Below, in pieces: positions 51,700 through 62,479 of a stretch of 64,000 nucleotides of DNA; within the stretch, counting starts at the first letter, position 1; each line of letters begins with the position of its first letter. The stretch covers positions 560,055 through 624,054 of the forward strand of contig CAJNDS010000668.1 of the NCBI GenBank assembly GCA_905221605.1, written 5' to 3'. The notes beneath the pieces were generated by a model. That model was not told where the DNA came from. It did no database searches and worked only from the letters and a program-made list of their open reading frames with translations. A program made the translations under genes and the position numbers. The DNA is from Symbiodinium natans. Lineage: Eukaryota; Sar; Dinophyceae; Suessiales; Symbiodiniaceae.

Positions 51700-52184
51700 G
51701 TTGCGGTTTAACGCCGAACCCCGAACGCCGAATGCCGAATATGCGCCAAAACCTGCTGTAGTTGGTGGCCAGCAGGCATTCGTCCTGCGCCTTCGGGACT
51801 TCCTCCTCTCATATTTGATGCTTGGCCAGAAGAAGCCCCCGACATACAAAGAACTGCCCGAGATCTCATGTTCCCGCGGCAGGTTCAGCCGCCAAAAAGG
51901 TGGATCTCGCAAGGGGGGGGCACACCTCACATGCAAGCAAAGCTGACAGACACTTTGAAGATCACAAAAAGAGAATGCGAGTATTGATGTCGCGCTCCGC
52001 TGGGCAAAAGAAGGACGCAAAGGAGCACCCAGAGTAGCTTCTTGCATCTTGGGCTTATCATCGGCTCGGGTGTGAGGAAGGTCAGGGCTGCCATTGCAAC
52101 CACAGAGGGTCCAGCTGGGAGTAGGAAGAAGCACCAGCACCTGCTGGGCTCCTGCGAGCACACAAGGAAGCTGCAGAAGTACTA
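51700..52184 (+). CDS. Coding-like region, probably more than one exon
   Basis: After a solo family A end (51667-51697). Consecutive plus frames: AFVLRLRDFLLSYLMLGQKK (to 51946), SHASKADRHFEDHKKRMRVL (to a stop at 52037) and VRKVRAAIATTEGPAGSRKK (to a stop at 52184). The frame changes imply short introns or decay. A 182-codon minus ORF overlaps. Function unknown; the last parts are Lys/Arg/His-rich. Confidence 0.35.
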
Positions 52185-52642
52185 AGCCTCCGACCCCGGG
52201 TGTGGGCTGTTGTTCTTAAGGCGTTCTCGTAATTGGAGGGTGCGCAGTCTTGTTCCGAACTGCCCCCCTCGCCAGCGATTGCAAGGGTCCCAGAGGAAAA
52301 TCTGCAGCAACGTTGCCCTCACGGAAGACGATGCATTTCGTCAAGGCTTGGCCTGCTAAACCCTAAACCCTAAACCCTAAACCCTAAACCCCCTCTAGGC
52401 CTTTCTTGCCCAATGCTTGGCAGAGTTCAGGGAACTTTGCTGGCCTTCCCTGTATCCGTAGAACTCCGAAACGCTCAGCTGCGGTGTCGTCGGATGCATT
52501 GAATCGGGCAGGCCCGTGGGACTTTTCATATTGGCCCTTCTTGGTCTTAAGAGGAATGTTAGGGAGAATGTGTTCAGAGGGTTTTCAGGAACATGCTAAA
52601 CCCTAAGCCCTATAAACCCTAAACCCTGAATGCACATGTAAG

Positions 52643-52730
52643 GAGCGTGCCAAAACTGGACCCGGCAAAGATTACGAAGAAGGCGTTTCCCCATGCGGGG
52701 GACCTGGAGGACCAGGGCTTGGGCCTGTGG
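52643..52730 (+). CDS. Telomere-bounded cassette exon
   Basis: CCCTAAA/CCCTGAA left, GTAAG-type acceptor, donor GTACTTGGGTTTAGGG. Open frames: ERAKTGPGKDYEEGVSPCGG and VPKLDPAKITKKAFPHAGDL. Confidence 0.4.
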
Positions 52731-52854
52731 GTACTTGGGTTTAGGGTTTAGGGTTTAGGGTTCAGGGTTTAAGGTTTAGGGTTTAGGGTTTAGGGTTTGT
52801 GGGTGGGCGGGGAGGGGGGGGGGGACGAGGGGGGGTTGAAAAGAAGGGGAAAAA

Positions 52855-53123
52855 GCTATAGGTCCACCCAAACGCACCTCCAAGTAGACCCATTTGCTCT
52901 TATTGGGCTTAACAGAGTTAACCCTCCACATGTGTGTGTGCTTTGGCCTGAAGGCGACACAAGATTTGTTCTACGAAGGTTCAAGTTGAACGTTCGCCTT
53001 CCGCAGTTTTCGCCGCAGTGTGTAGCTAGGCGAGTGGCAAAACCACCTGTTGTTCGCCAACAGAAGTCGCACTTGGTTCAACTGCCCCACCCAAGATCAG
53101 AGTACCTGAAGGCGCACCTCTGA
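52855..53123 (+). CDS. Putative terminal exon, 88 codons
   Basis: After a G-rich tract. Reads YRSTQTHLQVDPFALIGLNR then VNPPHVCVLWPEGDTRFVLR and ends ...RSEYLKAHL with a TGA. Good amino-acid mix and no low complexity. A family C element follows 8 bp after the stop. Not recognised. Confidence 0.45.
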
Positions 53124-53130
53124 TGGAGCA

Positions 53131-53226
53131 TTACCCAAAATAGGGGTACCCCTTTTATACCCCAAATAGAATAGAATACCCTTGAAGGGACCCCCAAAAA
53201 GGGTACCCTTATTTTCGGAACTCCCC
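53131..53226. mobile_element. Family C MITE
   Basis: TTACCCAAAATAGGGGTACC ... AAAGGGTACCCTTATTTTCGG. Confidence 0.75.
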
Positions 53227-53819
53227 AAATTAATTGCCTGAAGCTGCGAACACTAAATAAACTTCCAATCCTGTACCCTACAGGCCAAGGCTTTTGGATT
53301 TAAGGTAGGATTTCTGGTTGCGTTTGTCGGGCTCAGTCTTGGAAAGGATCCTGGCGCAGCAGGTTTTAGGAAGGTTTGGGGCAACGTACAATCACGCCTT
53401 TGCTTGTGCAGGACCCATCGTTTCTCTGGGTGGAGTTGACTGAGACACCTCCCACGCACTTTGCAGCTTCAGGGTGGACCTTGAGGGTCAGTTTAGGGTT
53501 TAGGGTTTAGGGTTGAGGATGGGAGGCCTTACTGACAGTCCAGCCGGGTAAAAAGCTCACCAGTTGGCAGATGTAAGGCTTGTAGAATCAGAAGGATGTG
53601 AAGCGTGTTGCACGAAGGGGGTCCGTCCTAAGTATGGTGTGAAAGGAATGGCAAAAACAGCCGCAGTGACAGCTTGGCGGGTTCTCAGGCGGGTGCAACC
53701 GTCCGGTGCAAGAGTTGTGCCAGGGGAAGATTCACGAATTCTTGGGGCGTGCCACTTTGGTAGACACCGGAGTATGGGGTGATAAGAAAATCATCTATTC
53801 TCTGGGTAGTTATTAAATT

Positions 53820-53905
53820 ATGTACAAGTGCGTGGGCCTTGCCGCCAAGGATACGGAAGCGCCGGCACCAGCGACACCGAAATTTCAAGTTTGGACGCAG
53901 CAACT
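53820..53905 (+). CDS. Coding-like segment
   Basis: Reads MYKCVGLAAKDTEAPAPATP then KFQVW. Boundaries unclear. Confidence 0.3.
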
Positions 53906-54296
53906 CAGATGTAAAGCTCAGCTTTCTCCTCTTCAGTGGTGTTTCGGGTTATCTGTTGTCAGTTTGGACTCAACGTGGTTTGGGATCTATGGGGGGCCTT
54001 CCCGATATACATCCGAGCATGCTGCGGATCAGAGCTAGAAGCGCTCCTCTCTGTTGACTTTGTCACAACTTGCGCAAAGGTCAAGGTTGATCGATTTCCA
54101 CATATACGGATGCCATATATACATATATACCTATGTGATTAATTATTTGTATATCACATATGTACAAAGTGCAAAGAACACATATACGTGTTATATATAT
54201 ATACATATATACCACTATGGAGTATATGAAAATATAAAATACTTCTGTCAAACACTAGAAAGGAAGTCCACGCATCGAGCCGTGTAAAGCCAAGCC

Positions 54297-54389
54297 ATGT
54301 TGGGGATCACGAGCGACCGACTTGCTTGCGCATTTCTGTCCAAAGGACTCGAGATTGCGCTGGGCATGCAGCTGCCTCAGACCCTGTTG
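54297..54389 (+). CDS. Exon fragment left of a family B element
   Basis: Open frame MLGITSDRLACAFLSKGLEI then ALGMQLPQTL. The frame stays open through the MITE to 54782. Confidence 0.4.
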
Positions 54390-54494
54390 ATACTTTGGAG
54401 GTTCATGGGTAGTTATCGGCAGGACTATCAGTGGCTTAAATGGGGTTCTAAGAATAAGTTAACCCTACCTATAACTACCCATGAACCTCCAAGT
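54390..54494. mobile_element. Family B MITE inside an open frame
   Basis: TACTTTGGAGGTTCATGGGT ... TACCCATGAACCTCCAAGTAG. A GT-AG excision (GTTGAT...AAGTAG) also keeps the flanking frames joined, so exonised or intronic status is undecided. Confidence 0.75.
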
Positions 54495-54782
54495 AGTTGC
54501 CGCCAACTGGTGCTAAATCAATCCCCTTGCGTAGCTTCAAGATCTCAAACAGGGGGCCTCCTGCTAAGAAGGTTGATACCAAACTGGCTGCGGGCAATGG
54601 GAAACCCTCCCACTCAGGATAAGCCCTATGAGACCCCCAAAATGCAGTTCTTTTATCAGTGCCCACTTTGCTTGTTGAATCCTGCTTTCCATGAAACAAG
54701 GGCACCCCCCAAAAACGGGAACCACAGTTTGGAGTCCGGGTGCACCAGAAATCCGAATCCCAAGCCCAGCAGTCTCACATAG
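54495..54782 (+). CDS. Exon fragment right of the family B element
   Basis: Frame QLVLNQSPCVASRSQTGGLL ... QFFYQCPLCLLNPAF runs to 54782. A competing frame (LPPTGAKSIPLRSFKISNRG...) stops earlier at TAA. Confidence 0.4.
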   Translation, partial: SCRQLVLNQSPCVASRSQTGGLLLRRLIPNWLRAMGNPPTQDKPYETPKMQFFYQCPLCLLNPAFHETRAPPKNGNHSLESGCTRNPNPKPSSLT

Positions 54783-54784
54783 GG

Positions 54785-54855
54785 TTCAGGGTTTAGGGTT
54801 TAGGGTTTAGGGTTTAGGGTTTAGGGTTTAGGGTTTAGGGTTTAGAGTTTAGGAT
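54785..54855 (+). repeat. (TTTAGGG)9 array
   Basis: Nearly perfect array directly after the 54495-54782 frame. Confidence 0.95.
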
Positions 54856-54988
54856 TCCATCAAGAAAGTTAGGCTAGGGTTTAGGGAAAATGGGGTTGTA
54901 TAATGTCTGTAAGTTTAGGGGCTTCTAGGGTTCCGGGATGGAGCCTCGGGGTGCTGCATGACGGAGAACGTGTCACCCTCCCTCTTAG

Positions 54989-55075
54989 TATGTGAGTGAG
55001 TACACTTTACACTTTTTGGGATACCATAATCCCCTATAAAACTGAAAGTGTACACTTTGGCCCATGAACTCAGCA
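54989..55075. mobile_element. Single-copy small TIR element
   Basis: GAGTACACTTTACACTTTTT ... AAAGTGTACACTTTGG. Only one copy seen here. Confidence 0.4.
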
Positions 55076-55559
55076 ACTAAGCGTTACGGGGTTTCAGGGT
55101 CTTGTCGCGGCAAGTGGGGGTTTGCGCAAATTTGGGTAACCTTTTGCGGTCTCCCAAAATTACTAAGAATTAATTATTGTAGTTTTGATGATCTTGGGTA
55201 CTTATTTCCGCACATGCCCAAATGAGTCTCGGATTGAGTTTGCTGGGTGATGGAGACAGAGATAGAGACAAAGACGCCGATGCAGAGAGTTGCTGTTTCA
55301 ACTGCTGCCTTTGTGAGGCGTGGCCCCTTAGCCAACGGCCAGCGCTTCTTTGGCAATGTGCTGTTCCCAGGCCCCTGGGTTCAACGGTGCCGTTGTAGGA
55401 CCCCCCGAACCCTAAACCCTAAACCCTTTATAATCCCTAAATCCCCTAAACCACTCCCATTGCCCCTTTTGAGGGGTTCAGTACCCTTATACACCAAAAC
55501 AGGGTAGCCTTGTCCGTCTTTGGTTCCATTCAATACGGCCCGTCAAAACCCTGCCCCAG

Positions 55560-55626
55560 GCGGCTTCTCCGTCATGCTGTTGGACCTCTACCACGAGAGC
55601 AGGTGGAGTCAAATCCTGATGCCAAA
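55560..55626 (+). CDS. Putative exon, in phase with 55836-55904
   Basis: Acceptor CTGCCCCAG, donor GTCGGGGG at the edge of a family B element. Reads GFSVMLLDLYHESRWSQILM then PK. Confidence 0.5.
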
Positions 55627-55835
55627 GTCGGGGGTTCATGAGTAGTTATAAGTATGGTCATAAGTAGGGTAACCTTTCTTGTGACCCTATTCAGGTACTT
55701 CTAACCCTGCTCAGAACCATACCCATGAACGTCCAAGTAGCCCTAAACCCTAAACCCGAAGCCCCTTAACCCCTAAGCCATAAACCCTAAACCCTAAGCC
55801 CCTTAACCCCTAAACCCCTTAACCCCTCCTAGCAG
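55627..55835 (+). other. Composite intron: family B MITE plus CCCTAAA block
   Basis: Starts with the family B sequence GTCGGGGGTTCATGAGTAGT (MITE about 55627-55738), then CCCTAAA/CCCTTAA units (55740-55830), ending CCTAGCAG. Confidence 0.5.
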
Positions 55836-55904
55836 GTTCTTAGGGGGAACCGGCCTCATGAAGGCCGTGGGATGGACCCTGGGTCACCCTGAAGAAGCTT
55901 CCAG
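55836..55904 (+). CDS. Telomere-bounded cassette exon
   Basis: Donor GTTGAAATGGTTTAGGG. Joined to the preceding exon it reads ...QILMPK FLGGTGLMKAVGWTLGHPEE then AS, ending phase 2. Confidence 0.5.
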
Positions 55905-56209
55905 GTTGAAATGGTTTAGGGTGTAGGGTTTAGGGTTTTGGGTTTTGGGTTTAGGGTTTAGGGTTTAGGCGCCAGGGTGCACGATGTCAACCTTGAGCAC
56001 CCGCTACGGTACTCTTCGTTCATGACCCGTTCCTGGGTTTTGGAGTACTATACTTTCATATTATGGCTACTTAGGTTTAGGGTTTAGGGTTTAGGGTTGA
56101 GGGTTGAGGGTTTAGGGTTTAGGGTTTAGGATTTAGGGTACCTAAAACGCATGTACTTTTTCCAGGGCCTACTCCAAAGTAGGGATTCATATTCAAGCAG
56201 ATATCGGGG

Positions 56210-56310
56210 GTTTCCGAAAATAGGGGTATCCTTTTTGGGGGGGATCCCCTTTAAGAGATTCTATTTTAATTGGGGCACCCCTATTTTGGGAAGGGCCCAT
56301 ATCGATGGAG
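56210..56310 (+). mobile_element. Family C element with ATATCG target duplication
   Basis: GTTTCCGAAAATAGGGGTAT ... CACCCCTATTTTGGGAAGGG, flanked by ATATCG at 56201-56206 and 56299-56304. A GT-AG cut (to GATGGAG) keeps the frame SSRYRG-RELLHW open. Confidence 0.65.
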
Positions 56311-56374
56311 GAGGGAGCTACTCCACTGGCGCTTGGCTCACACATCGGTGTTTGTACTCACTGTCCCCTCGTAG

Positions 56375-56555
56375 CATGCCGGTGTTTCGTGAAGGAAGAC
56401 ACGGGCGTTTGGGATTGAACGGACCTGTGCTTAAGGTTCAACAGCGTTTTGGGCGCACAATTTCTTGGGATGGATGCACGAATCGTTTTCGTTGCGCTGC
56501 AGTGGTTGTAGTTGGGGTGCTTCGCGTCAGTGGCCTTTGTTCTCATGGGCTGTGA
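56375..56555 (+). CDS. Hypothetical coding-like segment
   Basis: Reads MPVFREGRHGRLGLNGPVLK then VQQRFGRTISWDGCTNRFRC to a stop at 56555. Part of a longer ORF that runs through the family C element. Confidence 0.35.
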
Positions 56556-56929
56556 ATCCGTGATCGGTTGCCCTCCGCGAGGTGGATGAAGTATGAAATC
56601 AAGGCGCCTGCTCCTTGTGTTTTTCCTGTCTGCAGCTCAGAAGTTTTGGGCAATCCCAAACCCTAAACCCTAAATCCTAAACCTTAGGCCCTAAACCCTA
56701 AACCCTATAGGATGTTTGCAAACCTGAGCCTGGACCATCGAAGCCAAGCCTTCCTCTAAAGTGCTGCAGCCAAGCCTGCAGGTAGCCGTGAGCCGACAGA
56801 CTTCTCGTAAGAAGTACCTGCTACCCCGTGTGCAACCCTTTTAACTAGGGGGTCGGATGCTAATTATATTCCCTTATACACTTTAGACCCGTATACCCCC
56901 AGACTTTAAGGCCTTGTAGATAGACCACC

Positions 56930-57290
56930 CTCAACCCCAAACCCTAAACCCTAAAAACCCGTAATCCCTACACACTATAAGCCCTATAAACCCCTCCTAA
57001 CCCTAAGTACCTGCAAAAGGGAACATCCCAACCTAAACCCCCATACACCCCCTAATCTTACCCTGAAAACCCTCAACCCTATAAACCCTTAACCCTAAAA
57101 AAACCCATAAATCCTAAAAAAACCCATAAGACCCTAAATGTACCCCCTCCAACCCCCCCCCCCCCCCCCCTAAACCCCTAAACCCCTAAACCCCTAAACC
57201 CCTAAACCCCCCCTAAACCCCTAAACCCTAAACCCCTAAACCCCTAAACCCCTAAACCCTAAACCCTAAAATCCTCAACCAAACCGCCAG
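56930..57290 (-). repeat. CCCCTAAA-variant telomeric cluster with poly-C
   Basis: Degenerate CCCTAAA/CCCATAA units, a poly-C run near 57148-57169, then about ten CCCCTAAA units, an 8-bp variant. A solo family A right end lies at about 57010-57031. Confidence 0.9.
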
Positions 57291-57370
57291 GCTCCTCCAG
57301 GATGCTCCAACTTTCATCGGCTCGGCTGGCCGGTCGATGGGACCGGCCTGCGGCCTAACCAGGGGCCAGT

Positions 57371-57407
57371 TTTTTTTTTTTTTTTTTTTTTTTTTGGGGG
57401 GGGGGGT
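57371..57407. repeat. Poly-T/poly-G run
   Basis: About 26 T followed by about 10 G; the following 200 bp is T/G-rich and its ORFs are low-complexity. Confidence 0.85.
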
Positions 57408-58156
57408 TGCTCTTGTATATCATTTTTTTCATTCTTTTGTATGTTGTTTTCCTTTTGTTGTGTGTGTGTGTGCGAGTGTTTTTGTTGGTTTTGTTTTTTG
57501 TTTGTTTTGTTGGCCGCTTTCGTTGGTCGTTTTTGTTGTCGGGCTTTGGGGTTTGGATTTGGGGTTTAGGCTTTTGGGTTTTTATTACAATGATGGTCGA
57601 TGCAATACTACACTAATGATTACCACATAAAGGGAGTTACCATAATGGCAACAACAGCCACCCTAATGAAATATAATTAACGAGATGAATGGACAAGTCT
57701 TGTTATATACTCAGTGTCAATACTGGGCGTTCGTGAGTTCTCTTCCTTCACTCGCTAATTCATACTGAGGGCAATGTATTTTGAGGGGTTTCAAGTCTAG
57801 TTTAAGGACGAGCCCTTAGTGAAGAGCACGAAGGTCTCTAAACCCTAAACCCGAAACCCTACTGTAAACCCTAAACCCTAAACCCTAAACCCTAAACCCT
57901 AAACCCCTTGCAACCCTCCAAAGTTTAGAGCTGGGATGCCTCGTCAAGAATTCGGGGGGGGCCCTCTATATAGACTAGGAAGCCCATTACTCCCTCTTCA
58001 GGGGTTGAGGTTCCCTGACTAAGACCCCTTTAGGCAAAAACAAGGGGCACCCTCTTAAATCCTAGGTTGCTGGGCAGCCTAGTAGACTCCCTAAACCCTA
58101 AACCCTAAACCCTAAACCCTAAACCCTAAACCCTAAACCCTAAACCCTCTTTGCAG

Positions 58157-58261
58157 CCACTGTCGCTCCGAGGCGGTTACCGCCCATTTCGAAGCTTTGG
58201 GCTGGAGCCTTTCAGAGCCAGCGACGGCTGGTGGCCACCCGGCCACATCTCGACTTGGGGG
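58157..58261 (+). CDS. Telomere-bounded cassette exon
   Basis: CCCTAAA array (58087-58147) then TTTGCAG acceptor; donor GTTTAGGG. 105 bp. Open frames: PLSLRGGYRPFRSFGLEPFR and HCRSEAVTAHFEALGWSLSE. Confidence 0.45.
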
Positions 58262-58284
58262 GTTTAGGGTTTAGGGTTTAGGGT

Positions 58285-58476
58285 TTGTGGGTACTTTATG
58301 ATATGAACCATGAAAGTACTACTAGCGAGAAGAAGCTGCAAGTGTGGGTCTGCGTCAGCCTTCGATGCAACACAAGGAAAGAGATTGAAGCCTCAACCCC
58401 GGCCCCATTGTGCCAGAGTCCTAGCGGCCACCGACAATCCCGACCTCAAGTGTTTCCTTTAGATTTGTTAAAGTAG
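58285..58476 (+). CDS. Hypothetical ORF, 63 aa
   Basis: MWVLYDMNHESTTSEKKLQV then WVCVSLRCNTRKEIEASTPA to a TAG. Right after a TTTAGGG block. Not recognised. Confidence 0.35.
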   Translation: MWVLYDMNHESTTSEKKLQVWVCVSLRCNTRKEIEASTPAPLCQSPSGHRQSRPQVFPLDLLK

Positions 58477-58769
58477 ACACGCCGAGCTACGCCACTCCAA
58501 GCGAAAATGAGGTTCGAGACCGAGCAGCAGTGTAACCATTTCGAGACTCGGCCATCAAGTGGAGCGCTGGAGGTTCTACAGTGCGCAATGTTCGGTGTTT
58601 TGCGGACACCCTAAACCCTAAACCCTAAACCCTAAACCCCTCAACCCCGAAACCCTAAACCCCTCAGCCCCTAAACCCTAGACCCCTGAACCCTGAACCC
58701 CAAACCCGGTGCAGGCTTGTGCAGGGAAGGGGCCCCACGTCTTGAGTCTGAAAAGTTTATGGGGGAAGC

Positions 58770-58935
58770 CGGGGAGGTTCGTGGGTAGTTATAAGTAGGG
58801 TTGAGGGTTTAGGTAGGGTTTAGGGTTTTAAGTTTAGGGGTAGTTGTAAAAGTAGGGCAAGATCCCTAAATAGGGTTATACGCAGAGTTACCATACTTAC
58901 GCTACTACTTAGAACTACCCGAATGAACCTCCAGG
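58770..58935. mobile_element. Family B MITE with internal telomeric insertion
   Basis: GGGAGGTTCGTGGGTAGTTA ... ACTACCCGAATGAACCTCC; at 58800-58840 the arm is interrupted by TTTAGGG-type units. Confidence 0.7.
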
Positions 58936-59403
58936 AAATGCTCGCAGACTCTTACTTGTGGGAAACGTGTGGGAAGCTGATCTCTCGAGTTTGGCTGCGC
59001 GCAACATATCGAGCCTGATAGCCCTGCATGCCAGGCATTGTTTCGGGTGAGGGCTACCTGCAGGCCAGGGAAGGTTAAGGGTGAGGGCTGATACCCTAAA
59101 CCTAAACCCTAAACCCTAAACCCTAAACCGCAGCTAGTCATCAAAGTCGATGCATTCGTATTTTGCTCGCCGCGAGGGGCTTTAGGGTGACCCAAGAACC
59201 CTATAAGTCCTATAGGCCTATAAGCAAAAAAAGGTAGTCAAAAGTCGGGTTATAAGTATGGTAATTACACTCAGAACCCTACTTAAAATCTTATGACCTT
59301 GTAATCTTACTTATAACGTGTAACCATCCCTTAACCCCAAACCTCAAACCCCAAACCCTAAACCCTAAACCCCACCCCCTAAACCTCCAAGTAGCATAGA
59401 CAG

Positions 59404-59488
59404 TTGAGGCCGGCATCCAAGCTCGTGGAGGCGGGGACCACGCACAGACGGACGGAGACTGGGAGGCCCCGGGCAGGGCCGACGGAGC
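59404..59488 (+). CDS. Telomere-bounded cassette exon
   Basis: Follows a decayed family B end and ATAGACAG; donor GTTTAGGG. Open frames: EAGIQARGGGDHAQTDGDWE and LRPASKLVEAGTTHRRTETG. Confidence 0.4.
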
Positions 59489-59899
59489 GTTTAGGGTTTA
59501 GGGTCCAGGCTTTAGGGTTTGGGGATTAGGGTTTAGGGTTTAGGGTTTAGGGCACGCCTTACACAGGCCTTGGGACTAAAGTTGTTCTTGTTGTCTTGAG
59601 AACCTTGAGAAGGGGCTGGTCGAGATGTTTGTCTTAAGCAGTCGACTTCCCGGAGCTGCCGAGGTCAATGGTCCAACCCTGAACCCAACATATTAGTATA
59701 GGGCGTCGGAATATTTACTAATAGGGTTCACTTATGCCCCCCCCATATACATACAACATATACCTATACACATACATATATATATATATACATGTATATG
59801 TATATGTGTATATATATATTTATTTATTTATCTATCTATATTTACATGTACAAATATTTACATATACTATAAAGGATCCCCGTACGCTTAAAGGTGCAT

Positions 59900-60126
59900 T
59901 CCTTAATGCAGGGGAATTGGGTGGCGCCGTAGTTTTTTTAATGGTTCTACACACTAGTTACTTGAAAGACTCCTACTCCGCAGCCTGTAGACAAGCAACC
60001 GCAACAAAATACGCAACAAGCAAACTAGTTAAGGCTTCCGTTCACAACTGGTACCGTAGGGTCTTGGGTAACTACCCCCTGACACTAGGACTGGCAAAGA
60101 CCTTCACCAGACAACCAGAGTGCTAA
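59900..60126 (+). CDS. Hypothetical coding segment
   Basis: Part of a 130-codon ORF whose first third is an AT microsatellite (59735-59860). The remainder reads AFLNAGELGGAVVFLMVLHT then SYLKDSYSAACRQATATKYA and ends ...TRQPEC at TAA. Composition is less GC-rich than the other islands. Not recognised. Confidence 0.4.
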
Positions 60127-60254
60127 ACCTTTCGAAGTCATTCCCATCTGGTTAGAAGGCCGACGGCCTTGAGATTGAAGAGTCTCCGGTTGCCGATGTG
60201 GCCTGGCTTATGCTAGAGGGGCAGATGTTCACGCGCAGACGAGGTTTTAGGGTT

Positions 60255-60360
60255 GAAAAAGACCGAGAGAGAGCGGGAGAGAGAGAGAGAGAGAGACAGA
60301 CAGATAGATAGCGAGCGAGAGTAAGAGGAAGAGAGATGAGAGAGGAGAGGAGAGATGCAG
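60255..60360. repeat. GA-rich microsatellite
   Basis: (GA)n with GAGAGGAG variants, about 100 bp. Confidence 0.85.
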
Positions 60361-60474
60361 GATTGATTTGGGTCTTAGGGATGTCTAGGGTATAATCGGA
60401 TCGATCTTTTCAAGCAGGAAATGACCATCGATCCTATGCCTGCATGATTCAGTATGTACCTCACATGACGTCTA

Positions 60475-60580
60475 CTTGGAGGTTCAAGGGCACCTAGGGA
60501 TGTAAGTACCCGAAACAGGGTTATCAGTATAGCTGCCATACATAGCACCCTACTTCTAACTACCCGCGGACCTCTAAGTA
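60475..60580. mobile_element. Family B MITE
   Basis: TACTTGGAGGTTCAAGGGCA ... TAACTACCCGCGGACCTCTAAGTA. Confidence 0.75.
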
Positions 60581-60584
60581 ACTT

Positions 60585-60990
60585 TCGTCAGAGGTCCGCC
60601 CGGCAGGTATTCCGCCCGTAGTTAGATGCCCGTCCATCAGTAGCTCCGCCCGTCAGGTAACTCGAACTCTTCTTTCGATTTCAGGTTTTTGGGGGGTTCA
60701 GGTTGCAGGTTGGAGGGTCCGCTAGTCAGGTGCTATCATGTACTATCTATCCATCTATCTACCCGCCACCTCGCCACCCTTCGAATTTATCAGGGTCCGC
60801 CCGAGCTACTCTGTCTGTGAGGCGCTCCCCGGTTGAGGTTCTTTAGAGGGTCAGCCCGTCAGGTGGGTTTTTCCATTGGCGACTTACCAAGCCAGAATTT
60901 GTGTGTTGCAGCAGGCTCGCGTGATGGGCACGGGGCATCATAGCCGACGGGCGGAGGCTTCTGACGGGCGGAAGGGGCAGGCGAGGAGCA
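60585..60990. other. Short dispersed CCGCCCGTCAGGTA motif cluster
   Basis: (T/G)CCGCCCG(T/G)CAGGTA-like words recur at about 60595-60880, with an inverse form (CTGACGGGCGGA) near 60960. No exon recognised. Confidence 0.5.
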
Positions 60991-61173
60991 ATCCCATGCG
61001 GGTAGCCAGCCTTAAACCCTGACTCCTAAACCCTAAACCCTTATAAATCTTAAACCCTACATGCTAAACCCTAAATCTCAAACCCTAAATGCTACATCCT
61101 AAACCGCAAACCCCAAACCCCAAACCCAAAACCCTAAACCCTAAACCCCAAACCCTAAACCCTAAACCCTCAG

Positions 61174-61280
61174 GTCTGGACGCACACGACAGCCATGCTT
61201 TCTGGGTCGCCCCCGCCGATGACGGCGCGTGGGCTGCCGAGGCAGCCCCCAGAGCAACTTGGAGTCCATTAAAGTGCTGG
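61174..61280 (+). CDS. Telomere-bounded cassette exon
   Basis: CCCTAAA left ending CCCTCAG, GTTTAGGG right. Only one frame is open through the segment: LDAHDSHAFWVAPADDGAWA then AEAAPRATWSPLKCW, ending phase 0 at the donor. One of the cleanest cassettes. Confidence 0.55.
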
Positions 61281-62304
61281 GTTTAGGGTTTAGGATTTAG
61301 GGTTTAGGGTTTAGGGTTTAGGACTTAGGGTCTATGTGGTTTAGGGTTTAGGCAAAAAGGGTTTAGGGTGCAGGGTTGGGTAGTTGTAAATGGGGTTATA
61401 AGCATGGTAGCCATGCTCTACCCTTATTTAAGGCACTACTAACCGTGGGCGGGATTTAGGGTTCCGAGATTTAGGTTTGGGTTTATTTGCTTTGGGCTCT
61501 AAGGGTTTGGGGTTCAGCTTAAGCGTTGGGGATGCAGAGCTTTAGGATGTGGGTTAAAGGTTGGGGCTTAGGTTTTAGGGTTGGATATGGGCGTATGGAG
61601 ATGAGGGTGTGGGAGGTTTTGTCATTTGTTGTGATTTAGACTAGGGCAGCCTTATTCCCCAAACTTTTCGTGGTTGCTGGCATCTACAGCATCAGCTAGC
61701 GTAAGCCTGGAACCATAGTCCAACCGCAGCTCGCGAGCAACAAGGAGCTTTGGACATGTTACATGCACTCTGCAACCCTCTAAAGCCTAAACCCCGAAGC
61801 CCTAAACCCTACGCCCTACACCCCAAACCCTAAACCCTACACAAACCAGTAAAAACCTTCTTTCAGGAGTGTGAAGTCCACCCTGCCGGAGCGAGATTAC
61901 CTTCAGCCTAGTACACGGAGGGCCCCGCCCCCTTGGTCTACAGGAACATTAGTGTCCTTCTAGCTCCTATAGCCTGCGCGACAGCACACTTATCACTCTA
62001 CTAAACCCAAACCTCTGTTTGGTACTAAGTTCGTTTACATCGTTCTTGCAACTCATCCCGGGTAGCCCAGTGGTAGCCTTTCCCCTTTAGGTTCCCTTGC
62101 AAGGTAAGGCTTATATAGGGTTTAGGGTTTAGGGTTTAGGGTAACCAACCCAAAACACGGTGCCCTTCGTATTAATATGGATACTGGGCTACGAAGCCTC
62201 CGAGGCCTGTGAAGAAGCCCGAAGTGAAAGAGAACGCCTTGCTCTCCTGCGCGGCCCAGGCAGCTTGTTTCGCTTGTGTAGGCTTCTCCTTTTTTGGTGT
62301 CTAG

Positions 62305-62380
62305 GGGGACCCCTTAACTGAGGAATATTCCTTAATAGAAACTTACATGCTTTAAGGAATGTTCCTTGATTGACTTAGGG
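62305..62380. mobile_element. Family E palindromic element
   Basis: CCCCTTAACTGAGGAATATT ... GGAATGTTCCTTGATTGAC; relatives at 7614, 16793, 46531 and 63155. Confidence 0.6.
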
Positions 62381-62479
62381 GCTGGGTAGGCAAGCTTTCA
62401 ACCCTTTCGGTTAGACAGAAGCCTACTATAATATATCTATATATATATAAACCGGTTAACCTTTTTGGGGGCTAGAGTT

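Noticed and set aside
57337-57630. 97-codon Val/Phe-rich ORF resembling a membrane protein
   Set aside because: Arises from a T/G-rich low-complexity tract after poly-T/poly-G.
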